A DNA stretch of 64,000 nucleotides from Setoptus koraiensis (lineage: Eukaryota; Arthropoda), in assembly GCA_048013815.1 (NCBI GenBank), contig CM106586.1, positions 21,390,001 through 21,454,000 on the forward strand, written 5' to 3'. Numbering within the stretch: the stretch's first letter is position 1; each line of letters starts with the position of its first letter. The translations under genes were made by a program, and so were the position numbers. Shown one piece after another: positions 32,753 to 42,252 of this stretch. Below the pieces are notes generated by a model that was not told where the DNA came from, did no database searches, and saw only the letters and a list, made by a program, of their open reading frames with translations.

Positions 32753-33634
32753 TTAAGATTTGCCATTTTCGACACCAGATATGGTTACCCACTTGGCTGA
32801 AGCTAATATGGTTGAAGATGACATACCCGGCAGTTGAGACTGGACTTGATCTTTTCTAAGCATTGATAAATTTTCGGTGAGTTGTGTCTTAATCTTGGTC
32901 AGACGCTGGACCTCGTTGTCATTCTCGCGTTCTTGTCGCTTCAGGGCTAAAACATATCTGATGGCGCTTTTAATAATATTGATATGTGATGTCTTTTTAT
33001 CGCCACCGCATTCCGAAGTAGGCAGCTCGGCTTTAAGGATCTCGAAACATCTACGCAAATGAGCGCGTCTATTCTTCTCTAATGTCTTGTGTAGTTCACG
33101 GTGTCTAGAGTAAGAAGATGTTGGTGAGGGTGACATGGGCGAAGCCGAACCTTGAATAAGTGGTGATTTTGCAATCATTATGGGCGACTCTATGTAAGAT
33201 CCTGCCGATGATGGTACCACTTGTGATAGTAGTTGAAAGTTAGTCTCACAATCACCTCCGTAAGATGACGACGAGGACGATAGCGATGATGACGACGAAG
33301 ATGAAAAAGCTGACACCGGCGAACATGTTGACATAGATGACGGGGATGCAAGATGCGGTACAGGTATAGCTGATGACGACCTGGGATGTTGTAAAACACC
33401 ATTAGCTCTTTGTTGGTAAAAGTTGAGACGCATACTGGTCGCTTCATCCATGGGAGCCATCTTAGAGCTAGCCATCATCACCTGCTGTTGCTGACTTGAT
33501 AAGATGACATTTGTCCCCAATGTGTTCTTGTTGTTGTTGCCAGATATAGAATATGAGTCCTTGTTGCCAGCTTGAGGAGAGGAGTCGAGATAGTCTAGAT
33601 ATTTAGCAGCTTCCAAAAGCGTTTGTAAGCTCAT
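32753..33634 (-). CDS. Mnt: Mnt/Mad-family bHLH-zipper repressor
   Basis: 293 residues in one exon. The N-terminus MSLQTLLEAAKYLDYL is a Sin3-interaction (SID) helix, which in Mad/Mnt proteins recruits Sin3 and histone deacetylase. A long Ser-rich disordered linker follows. The bHLH is at ~181-234: LHKTLEKNRRAHLRRCFEIL has the His, Glu, Arg contacts for CACGTG boxes, with loop and helix 2 DKKTSHINIIKSAIRYVLAL. A leucine-zipper-like helix (~235-265) for Max pairing comes next. Helix 2 and 'DKKTS' are closer to Mnt than to Mad/Mxi1. It acts in the nucleus as a Max partner opposing Myc. Ser runs are encoded by long TCATCG/GAT repeats. The start is set by the SID, which in this family is at the very N-terminus. 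Confidence 0.9.
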   Translation of the reverse strand: MSLQTLLEAAKYLDYLDSSPQAGNKDSYSISGNNNKNTLGTNVILSSQQQQVMMASSKMAPMDEATSMRLNFYQQRANGVLQHPRSSSAIPVPHLASPSSMSTCSPVSAFSSSSSSSLSSSSSSYGGDCETNFQLLSQVVPSSAGSYIESPIMIAKSPLIQGSASPMSPSPTSSYSRHRELHKTLEKNRRAHLRRCFEILKAELPTSECGGDKKTSHINIIKSAIRYVLALKRQERENDNEVQRLTKIKTQLTENLSMLRKDQVQSQLPGMSSSTILASAKWVTISGVENGKS

Positions 33635-35104
33635 TTTAACAAAAACAATTGACTGCTATTACTACTTCTTCTACTACTACTTCTACTGAAACTACTCGTC
33701 TATTTGTGTGTGACAGGAGACGTTTTCTTGTATTTGTGTGTATGTTTATGTGTGTGTGTTTATGCGTTTGTGTTTGGGGCGTGAGTAGGGTGGGGGCTAA
33801 AAACAGACTCTAATAGTCGACAATTAGACAGATACCGATAGATCTGATGAGAACAGATCTGATTCGATGTTGGACTGTGGCTGGTCAATTTAAACTCACT
33901 GACATGAGATAGCAATAATAATATGATTATTTTTGGGCAGCAAGTCCTGATAGATGATGATTGTGCAATATGTGTTCGACGATGTCTAGTTTGTCACTGC
34001 TGGTCACTGGTGGTTGATGATAATTTGGCATTGCTTATGTCATCACGATGCTAATATGATTCTTGTTCCTGACTAGAGTAATCATGAATGATGGTTGCAA
34101 TTGAATGAATTGAATATTTGTGTCAATCAGTCTGTGTTGGTTTCAGCTAAGCATTTGTGTGTGTGTGTGTGTTTGCACCAAGTGTCTGTTTTAAATGAGC
34201 TCTCTGAGTGTACTAACCTGAGGTGTGTCTACTATGTGTTGGGCAACCGATCTAGGTTTGCTCACTGTTGGTTGGCCATATTGAAGCTCGTGCGATAATA
34301 AAATGGATTGGCCGATAAACTAATAATCGTCCTTACTATGCTATCACTATACTATGGTTCAAATGGTGTGTAAGTGTGCTATCTGGGTTATATGGTGATG
34401 ATGTCAAACGAAGTGGCGATCAATATTTGTTGTTGCTGTTGTTGTTGTTGTTGTTGGGAAGGTGACTGGCCAATACAGCACAATACATTGGTCAAGGAGA
34501 ATATTAGACGTGTGTGTGTGACAGTTGTTGCGTTATGGTTCCTGTCTCATGTCATTTGGTTGGGTCCGTGCGATTGGTTGCCTGGTTTTGTAGTGTTTGT
34601 TAGTGGGATGTTGATGTCAGTATCGTTGTCACTGTGTAATAATCGAACGATAGTAATAAAATTTCCACAATATAACCAGAAGAATGTGTCTCAGTGTTGT
34701 GTTGTTATAATAAAAACTATAGATTATCCGAGTGTGGCGACGACGACGATTGTGGCGACGACGGCGACGAAGACGATAAAAGATGATAAAAGACGAAATA
34801 ATAGTAATAATAATAATAGTAATAACAATAATAACAATGTGATGTGAATATCTAGTTGGTACTGGCAATCAAGGTAGCTGCAATTGCAGCAGCAGCAGCA
34901 ATGATAATATTAATATAATATAGTGATAATAATAATGATAATACTATAGCAGTAGTAGTGTTGGTGGTTGTGGTGTTGGTGGCGATTGTAATGTGTAGCA
35001 GCAGCAGACTCTGATACGATCATCAATTATGCTATATGTTTATTATCATAATACTACTGCTACTTCTACTAGTGAAGCAGAGAGACACACAAACAGACAC
35101 ACAG

Positions 35105-35109
<5 letters not shown>

Positions 35110-35137
<28 letters not shown>
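35110..35137. repeat. (AG)n microsatellite
   Basis: About 14 GA units. Confidence 0.9.
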
Positions 35138-35143
<6 letters not shown>

Positions 35144-35218
35144 TAAGGAGAGCAGAAGAGTATCGAGCAGCTTATTCTGTTGTCGTTTGTTCCGCCCTTG
35201 ATCATCTTTCATCTGTGT

Positions 35219-35470
35219 GTTCGTTCGTTCGCTCATTCGTTCGTTTGTTAGTTTGTTCGTTCGCACCCTATACTGCCACATGTCTGCATTCGTTCGTTCG
35301 CTCGTTCCCTTGCTCCTATGTCAGTCTGTCTGTCTGTCTGTCTGTCCGTCCGTCCGTCCGTCTGTGTGTCGGTCTGTCCGTCCGTTCGTTCGTTCGTCTG
35401 TCCGTGCGTCTGTGTGTGTGTGTCACTCTCTGTGCGAGTGTGTGCGTGTGCGTGTGTGTGTGTGTGTGTC
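35219..35470. repeat. TTCG/TCTG/TCCG tetranucleotide and TG repeat cluster
   Basis: Adjacent blocks of GTTC/CGTT, GTCT and GTCC tetranucleotides grade into TGTG at 35410-35470. This explains the long Cys/Ser/Val-rich open frames here, which are not genes. Confidence 0.85.
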
Positions 35471-35591
35471 AGAGCTAAAGTGAGTGTTCAATAAATTTTA
35501 CACACAGCAACTACAGGAACAACGACAACGCACACACACACACGCACACATTATTATTAAATTCAAAGTATCCCTTTGTTACCTCACCAAG

Positions 35592-35617
35592 ACACACACA
35601 CACACACACACACACAC
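35592..35617. repeat. (CA)n microsatellite
   Basis: About 13 CA units. Confidence 0.9.
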
Positions 35618-35831
35618 TCAACATTCGATGGCCACAATTGGCCACTCTCCCCCGCTCCCTCGCTCTCCCCCGCTCTGGCCATGGCTTCTCTAGCACCAAG
35701 TGGCAAATGCTGGCAACAGCAGCAACAATGCTCATGCAAAATAAAATTATCAATCAGTATGGTGTCAGCTCCCTAATACTTTTCGCTCACACCAGTCTTA
35801 ATCGAGCAGTCATAATCCTGCTCACTACTCA

Positions 35832-35852
35832 GTGTGTGTGTGTGTGTGTGTG

Positions 35853-35903
<51 letters not shown>

Positions 35904-35904
35904 G
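35832..35904. repeat. (TG)n microsatellite, about 70 bp
   Basis: Nearly uninterrupted TG repeat with one TGCC break. A matching CA tract lies at 36179-36198. Confidence 0.95.
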
Positions 35905-37364
35905 AGTGCATGAGCAAAATAAGTAAAATAAGTAAAAAGGCTACGCTGATCTCTCGCTCTGTCAGAGTATCTGTGTGCTGTTTGGCAAACTTTGGCCAGC
36001 GCTGCTAGTCTGCTGCCGCTGCTGCAAGCATAAGCGAGCCGAGCCAAGTTACTATAGAGTGAGTTAGAGTGTGCTCATTCGAGGTCCTTTCTGCCATTAT
36101 CGTCTTACAACAACTCCTTTGTATATAATAGTGCCAGTCAACAATATACTCCCCCATTGCACACACCGTGCTATGCGCCACACACACACACACACACATT
36201 TATACTTCTCTCCCTCTCTATTCTATATTATTCTACTTGGCCATGGCATAGCTACCCCAGTAGCGAAAGCCTCTATGCCAGCCTCTAGTCCCCACCACTA
36301 TACAGCCAGTGATACGCTATAGCTGTTGGCACTATACTTGTGCCAAACATACAGCACAATAACAGTCATACGCAACCATGTGCGCGCTCTTGTTTACCTC
36401 CTAGAATGCGCGTGTGCTTCTGTCATTGAAAACACGTGCTTCGTTCCTGTCACACAGTGACACAGCGTGCGCCGCGCCGCGCCGCACCGCGCACATATTC
36501 ACCCAGCCAGCAATAACCTGGTTACGCAACCTATACTCTTTGCCTTTGTGCCATACGTGACAGAATGGCGCAATAGAGGCTCCGTTATAATTTGAACACT
36601 GTACCAATTGCTGGCTGGACATTCAGTATACTATGTGCACTGCCATGCTTTCGCTTGCTGCAACGCCACAGTCGGGGCCAGCAAAACTTTTACAATTATT
36701 ATCACAATTATCGACCAATGCACGCTTATTGCCAATAAGTTATTGGCCGCACTGCTGCGATGCGTGTGCCGTCTGCACATTGCGCCATGCATAGTCGCAC
36801 CATGCGAACCAACCATTCACTCTCTCGCTAACGAATCTCCCTGACAAGTGAGTTACTGAATGGCGCTCGCGATGACTAATGTAAGCGGCCCAAGTGTCAG
36901 ACAAAACTTCTACGATGTTCTAGCAGCTATAATCCACTACTGTAATCTAGTTGCAACTCTCACAATTTTGCAGCGCCCTCTCTCACGCGTCCGGCAAGTT
37001 AGCAAAGAGAAACTCTCGCAAATTCGCGTGACACCAACCGTGATTGTGATTTGCACTATTTTACATTTGCATTATCGTGTCACCCAAGAGGACCTGCACC
37101 AGATAAATGTTCTCACACATAGAACCCACTGGGCGCGAACAAATCGAACAAAGCACAACAAGGTCCATGCTTTCCTTCTTTTTCACCATTGCCAGTTGTA
37201 AACAACCGGCTCTCTCATCGAGGACACCTCGATATCGTAAACACAAGAATCTTCCATGAATCCAATATCACACAATAGGTGCGAAAAGGGTCGCTGCAAG
37301 GTGAAGTGACAGGCAAAACGAGCACACAAACATTATTACATCGGTTAGCAGCAAATAATCTGGC

Positions 37365-37437
37365 GGGCACGTGGCCTAATGGATAAGGCGTCTGACTTCG
37401 AATCAGAAGATTGCAGGTTCGAATCCTGCCGTGCTCG
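37365..37437 (+). tRNA. tRNA-Arg: tRNA-Arg(UCG)
   Basis: A 73-nt cloverleaf. The acceptor stem GGGCACG pairs with CGTGCTC (one G-U), with discriminator G. The D arm is GCCTAATGGATAAGGC. The anticodon stem TCTGA/TCAGA encloses loop CTTCGAA with anticodon TCG at 37398-37400. The T arm is CAGG-TTCGAAT-CCTG. The internal promoter A box (TGGCCTAATGG) and B box (GGTTCGAATCC) are canonical. There is no intron. A T5 run follows at 37447, as expected for RNA polymerase III. Confidence 0.97.
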
Positions 37438-37446
37438 ATCTGAATC

Positions 37447-37451
37447 TTTTT
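37447..37451 (+). terminator. RNA polymerase III terminator of tRNA-Arg
   Basis: TTTTT 10 nt after the tRNA 3' end. Confidence 0.8.
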
Positions 37452-37882
37452 GCCGAAATGTGACTGCTTATAAACAACGCTATCAGATCGCTACTAATCT
37501 TTGCCATTGCCGTAAAAATTGCCAGAAAAAGAAAAATAAAATAATAAATTCACTATTGCCATATTATCTACCCAAACAACGAATTCATAAATCGATTTTT
37601 CCTGACAATGCTTTTTCATTTCTTACCAATATCTATGTGTTGATGTAATGGAGAATGGAATTTCGTTGCCATTGGCAACAGTATGCCCCTAATATCTGGA
37701 TATATTATTGCACTACTCCGTCATACGACTGAGGTTTACATCAGCAGCAACCAGCTAGCTTGTCAAATCTTTCTCGCCGCTTTGTTGCAGTTTATCCGCC
37801 CGCAGTCACTCCGGTGATGGATGACACGACTGAGGGCGGCCAGAGATGGCACCATCATTTGAAATTTTGTTTCAACAAAGGA

Positions 37883-37890
37883 TATAAATA
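37883..37890 (+). promoter_or_regulatory. TATA box of secreted paralog 1
   Basis: TATAAATA about 190 nt before the ATG at 38077, in an otherwise non-coding 640-nt gap after the tRNA gene. The distance implies a 5' UTR of about 160 nt. Confidence 0.55.
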
Positions 37891-38076
37891 GTACACTCTT
37901 GTGACCAACGATTGCATAAATAGATCGATCCTACTCTGCTTTTTCGATGATTGTTGCTATTCGGTGCGATTCCTCAATTTGTTCATGCTCCCAGTTCGTT
38001 GTACTCACTACTTCGATCATTCTAAACTGAGGTAACTTCTTCAAGTTTTCGAAACGCTCCTCTTTTCGAAGATAAT

Positions 38077-38880
38077 ATGGCCACGAGAATCGTTTCAATC
38101 CTACTATTCAGCTCAATTGCAGGCCTCTTTCTGACTTGCTATGCGCCAAAAGTTGATAATTCCGAAAAACTGTGGAAAGCGCTTCGAAGATCAGTATCAG
38201 AACAAATGTCAAACGATGAAACAATTTTAGAAATACCAATATCTGTTTGGGAGGGTGCTAATAAAGAATTTTCCAGTTGGACACCGGAATATCTAGAGAG
38301 TGTGCGCGAAATAGATCATCTTGCCTTACTTGTGGACCAAGTTTTGGTGCCGTTCAGAGCCTCTTACGAGTATATTAAGCTCTACGATCCAGATAATGTC
38401 AATAAGTTCTTAGAGGGCCTGGTGGATAATTTCAAGAAATACTTCCCTATTTACCAGAAGGATGACACTACATCCGTAGTCAGACACCCCAAGACGTATA
38501 AATTATGGTTCGCCCTGTTGAATGAAATCGAGGAGGAAAGAATTGACGACACGGATATCACTTTCAAAGATATCAAGTTTGCTTATGATGAATATAACAT
38601 CTTAAGAGAGAGAAAAGACAAGGAACTATTGGGTATCCCCACGAACGGTGAAACCAACTTCGCCACAGATGATGTATTACATAATGCGGCCGAGTTAAGA
38701 TCATTGCAAAAGTTTTTCCAGGCGCCACAAGTGCAGATGCTGCGAAACACCATTTATGCCCTCCTGGACATAGCCAACAGAGATAATAAACCCGAATTTA
38801 AGGATGCGGAATATTTAGTGAGATACTTCAAGCAGATGTATAAGTCAATGAAGTTACATTTCTTAGGCGAATCGGACTGA
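38077..38880 (+). CDS. Orphan secreted protein, tandem paralog 1
   Basis: 267 residues in one exon. A signal peptide (MATRIVSILLFSSIAGLFLTCYA) is followed by an all-alpha, charged mature chain with no further cysteine pairs. It shares long blocks with the next gene: SVWEGA..KE, WTPEY, DHLALLVDQVLVPF, NFKKY.PIYQK, KTYKLW.AL, FAYDEYN, ERKDKELLG.PTN and RDNKPE. Identity over the mature region is roughly 60% by eye. No family is recognised; a lineage-specific secreted (for example salivary or cuticular) role is a guess. The ATG is supported because the signal peptide starts there and paralog 2 starts at the same place. AATAAA lies at 39011. Confidence 0.85.
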   Translation: MATRIVSILLFSSIAGLFLTCYAPKVDNSEKLWKALRRSVSEQMSNDETILEIPISVWEGANKEFSSWTPEYLESVREIDHLALLVDQVLVPFRASYEYIKLYDPDNVNKFLEGLVDNFKKYFPIYQKDDTTSVVRHPKTYKLWFALLNEIEEERIDDTDITFKDIKFAYDEYNILRERKDKELLGIPTNGETNFATDDVLHNAAELRSLQKFFQAPQVQMLRNTIYALLDIANRDNKPEFKDAEYLVRYFKQMYKSMKLHFLGESD

Positions 38881-39291
38881 TAGATAGATGTGACTTGCTG
38901 GTGATGGAATATGTTTGAAATTATGGAACATGCACTCATGGGGAACATCTTAATACATTCGACACGGAACTCCCTTGGGGTTCATATTGATTTGATCTAG
39001 AACATATAACAATAAAAACATGATTGATTTCAATGAGTGTCTGACTGAATAAACGAGATATTGTATATCAGTGGTGAAGCTGAGCTCGCACACCTAAAAA
39101 TAGCGCCTTTCGTCAACCAAGATTTATCTTATGGACATATGAATAGTTTTACCGGCGCTTTTTCTGTGACTATTGTTTTCACCATTCAATTTACAATTGT
39201 CTCTTCTAATTCAGTGCATTTGTTGCTGCGTAAAATCATTCTAAACTAAGACAACTTTTTCAAGTTTACCAAGGCTGCATTTGATAGTATC

Positions 39292-40086
39292 ATGGCCGCA
39301 AACATTCTTTCGATTTTGTTAATCAGCTCAGTTGTGAGTCTTTATTCGACCTGCTATGGAGTGGAAATGCAAACAGCCCATCAATTGTTGAAAGTGCTCC
39401 AGAATTCGATGATACGCGACATTCCAACTGATAGAGTAATAATACCCTTATCTGTTTGGGAGGGTGCCGCTAAAGAATATTCGGATTGGACACCTGAATA
39501 TATAGAAAAGATGCGTTCAAAAGATCATCTTGCTTTGCTTGTCGACCAAGTTTTAGTACCATTCAGCATTTCTTACGAGTATGTCAAACTCACTGAACCA
39601 GAGAATGTAAGCAATTTCTTGAAGAGGCTCATAGACAACTTTAAGAAATACTCCCCAATATATCAAAAGAATTCTTACAATAGCTGTGTCAGCCAACCCA
39701 AGACGTATAAATTGTGGATGGCCCTGATGTCTGAAATCGATGAGGGAAAAAGTGATACGGATATCACTCTCAGAGATATTAAGTTTGCCTATGATGAATA
39801 TAACGTTTACAAAGAGAGAAAAGACAAGGAACTATTGGGTTTCCCCACAAACAATGAAATCAAACTTAGCCCCGATAATATATTACATAATGCAGAGGAA
39901 TACAGAATGTTACAGGTGTTCTTCGAATCGCCGCATGTCCAGATCTTGCGCAGCACCATTTATGCCACTTTAGACAGAGCCGAAAGAGATAATAAACCCG
40001 AATTGAAAAATGCGGAAAGTTTAGTTAGATACTTCAAGCAGGTTTATAAAATATTTGAGTCAGTGTACGATTCGGACGACGAATGA
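39292..40086 (+). CDS. Orphan secreted protein, tandem paralog 2
   Basis: 264 residues in one exon, 410 nt downstream of paralog 1 and in the same orientation. The signal peptide is MAANILSILLISSVVSLYSTCYG. It is collinear with paralog 1 throughout, with a two-residue deletion near residue 146 and divergent N- and C-terminal ends. The 5' UTRs are also related: ATCATTCTAAACT...CAAGTTT occurs before both ATGs, so the duplication included the leader. AATAAA lies 99 nt after the stop at 40185. Function unknown. Confidence 0.85.
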   Translation: MAANILSILLISSVVSLYSTCYGVEMQTAHQLLKVLQNSMIRDIPTDRVIIPLSVWEGAAKEYSDWTPEYIEKMRSKDHLALLVDQVLVPFSISYEYVKLTEPENVSNFLKRLIDNFKKYSPIYQKNSYNSCVSQPKTYKLWMALMSEIDEGKSDTDITLRDIKFAYDEYNVYKERKDKELLGFPTNNEIKLSPDNILHNAEEYRMLQVFFESPHVQILRSTIYATLDRAERDNKPELKNAESLVRYFKQVYKIFESVYDSDDE

Positions 40087-40624
40087 TATAACTCAGCAAC
40101 AATCAGAGGTAATCTAATGAAACAGATAATAGAGTAATCCAGTTTTTTGGTTATCAAGGTAACCATTTACTGGTTTACAAGTTAAATAAAACCTCCAAAG
40201 AGTTGTAAATCAACAATTGACACGAATCAATGACTACTGCATTTTCTAATGATTGCTACTTCTATCACTAGGTTAGAGGTATTTCTTGTCGATTGTTCTC
40301 TTAGTCTCGTTTATTGCCTCATATTGTTCTGGCTTTCTAGCTGAGGGAGATTGAGAAGGTTAAACTAGGATCTTGCAACTGAAATTGTTCTAGCTATTGC
40401 ACTACTCGCAAACTCGCATTCTTCGAGATAATCAGTACTAATTGAATTCTGGTGAAAGGTCGTTGTCACTTTGTATGAAACGCTGCAGCAGGCGACATGG
40501 TTGCCGACTTCAGCATGCAACAAAATTGAAACGTTCATGAGTTAATTACGCGAATTCAACAACATCGTATTAATATTACTGAATGTCGACGACCAATTAT
40601 TGATATTGGTTACTATGGGTGTGA
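40087..40624. other. Convergent 3' region of paralog 2 and PGAP2
   Basis: No coding sequence seen. TTTATT at 40309 is a possible minus-strand poly(A) signal for PGAP2, about 310 nt past its stop. Confidence 0.5.
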
Positions 40625-41535
40625 TTACTTGATTGCACTTCTTGTGTCTTTGACTAATATGCTGAAATCTCCGAGATCATTGTAGGCTTGTAGGTGGTAT
40701 ATTATGTTTGTAGTTATAACAACATATTCTGAGAATGCAAACAGAGTATAAGCTCCAGATTCACAATATCTATTATGTCTCATGTACATGTAGAGAGCGA
40801 ATACTACTGAGATGCAATTCACTATGGCGAGCCTTACTTTAACTTTTTTAGTATTGTTAAATTTCGTTATGAGTTGTAGGTTTTTTGTCAACGGTCGTTG
40901 CAACCCAGTACACACCAGAGACATGTGTAACAACGAAGTCACAAGGAATATTCCAACACATGTGGCATGAAATTCTTTTGATCAAAAACATTTAACAAGA
41001 AAAACGTGTTTGATTAGAATCTGATTGGATGAATAGGGAGTAGATGAGTTTGAAGGAATCCATCGTTCATAAAACTTAACTTACCGAAATATCTGATGGA
41101 GTCTACAATACTCAAGCCAATCAATGAGGTCATCTCTGTCCAATTCAACAATAGTACAATCCTAGATCTAAGAATTAATCTGAAATAAAGATAAGCTATG
41201 AAGTAACGAGGCAGTCCAAACAATCCGATGCATGTACGCCATACGTCCCTCTGAGGCGTAAAATCTAAAGTGGCACTAAGACTAGGTAGGTAATTGGTAA
41301 CTCTGCAGTGAGTTGCTGTGGATTCTTTGAAGTGAAACTTGATGGACCAGACCAAACAAAAAATCAATGCACTTATTTGGCACGTGGCTGTGGTGAGGGC
41401 CATTGATTTAAATGAAATAGTTACTTCTTCATGATTGGGGTCCTCGATTATGGCACCTCTATGGTCGCTGTCTGATTCACACGTTATTAGCTTCTCTTTA
41501 CTTCGGCTCCTATGAAAAAGCCCGACAGACCCCAT
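40625..41535 (-). CDS. PGAP2: PGAP2, post-GPI attachment to proteins factor 2
   Basis: Two exons, 41535-41085 and 40974-40625, joined by a 110-nt GT-AG intron in phase 1; the product is 266 residues (human about 254). An N-terminal hydrophilic leader precedes helix 1 (ALIFCLVWSIKFHF). The signature KESTATHCRVTNYLPSLSA follows, then PQRDVWRTCIGLFGLPRYFI, and in exon 2 SLLHMSLVCTG and RHNRYCESGAYTLFAFSEYV. PGAP2 is a Golgi multi-pass protein needed for fatty-acid remodelling of GPI anchors. Exon 2 reads correctly only from the acceptor at 40975/40974, which restores EFHATCVGIFLVTSLLHM. The gene is divergent from SLC12A9, with 717 nt between starts. Confidence 0.92.
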
Positions 41536-42252
41536 CGTGTATAGCTCATCCAGTCGCTGGTCTTGACTAAAGATAATTCATACCGTGTTTGATTACAAGG
41601 TGTCCTACCTGTCAACTCTGGCGACCATTCTATCGTTTGGCAGTTAGCAGTTATCCACTCGACTTGGGACCGATAAACGGTCGATATATGAACAACCAGA
41701 AGTATAAATAGTTGAAATAAAAAAATAAAAAGCAAGCACCGCAAGAGCTATAGTACTCTCGGTTTCTGTGCAACATTCGCAATTGTGCTGCAATCTCGAC
41801 TTTGAGCCGAATATTTTGTGGCGCAAGCAGATTAGTTTCTCGTTCCTGCCAAAAACAATGCACTGAGGCTACACACATTCAGCCTGTCACTTGCTAGGTT
41901 CGTTCCTGCTGTGCCGGCACTGTGCTTCAAATCAGCACAGTGCCGCTAACCATCACACAAATGAGCTTGCGAAAAGTGCCGCTTCGCTCAGCTGATGGTC
42001 TGAGTTACCACTTGCTGGGAATTGTGATGGACATGTCGCTTTGTCATGCACTATTCAACGTTTCATTTTAGGATGACATTTCGTATCAATTTAGTAGCTA
42101 AACTCATCGAAAGTCACGTATTTCAGTTGTCACCCACTTTCAACAGTCTATGAATCCCTTATATAACAGTATGGTGAAATAACTAATCGTTAAATTCAAA
42201 ACACTGTAATAATAATCAACAAGCTGTATTTGGCCCAAAGCAATTTTAAAGC
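41536..42252. promoter_or_regulatory. Divergent PGAP2/SLC12A9 promoter region
   Basis: It holds three overlapping minus-strand hydrophobic open frames (41487-41878) that lack a recognisable family and are probably 5' UTR. A TATATAA box at 42160-42166 lies 87 nt before the SLC12A9 ATG. A perfect hairpin sits at 41915-41945. Confidence 0.5.
41915..41945. repeat. Hairpin, 12-bp perfect stem, 7-nt loop
   Basis: CGGCACTGTGCT (41915-41926) pairs with AGCACAGTGCCG (41934-41945). It lies between two divergent promoters. Confidence 0.85.

Larger units (their letters stand above)
33635..37364. other. 3.7-kb intergenic region with microsatellites
   Basis: Upstream of Mnt (-) and of the tRNA gene (+). 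No coding exon is supported. The half nearest Mnt is AT-rich, with TAA/ATA repeats at about 34800-34840. The centre (35.1-36.2 kb) is dominated by simple repeats, and 36.4-37.2 kb is mixed sequence. Confidence 0.6.

Noticed and set aside
35029..35913. Cys/Ser/Val-rich and His/Thr-rich frames
   Set aside because: Direct translation of TG, CA and TCTG microsatellites.
36460..36500. GCGCC repeat as a possible CpG-island promoter
   Set aside because: Very short, with no adjacent gene start.
41487..41878. Hydrophobic minus-strand frames upstream of PGAP2
   Set aside because: Three overlapping frames, none joining PGAP2 in frame by a clear splice; better explained as 5' UTR of an AT-rich region.
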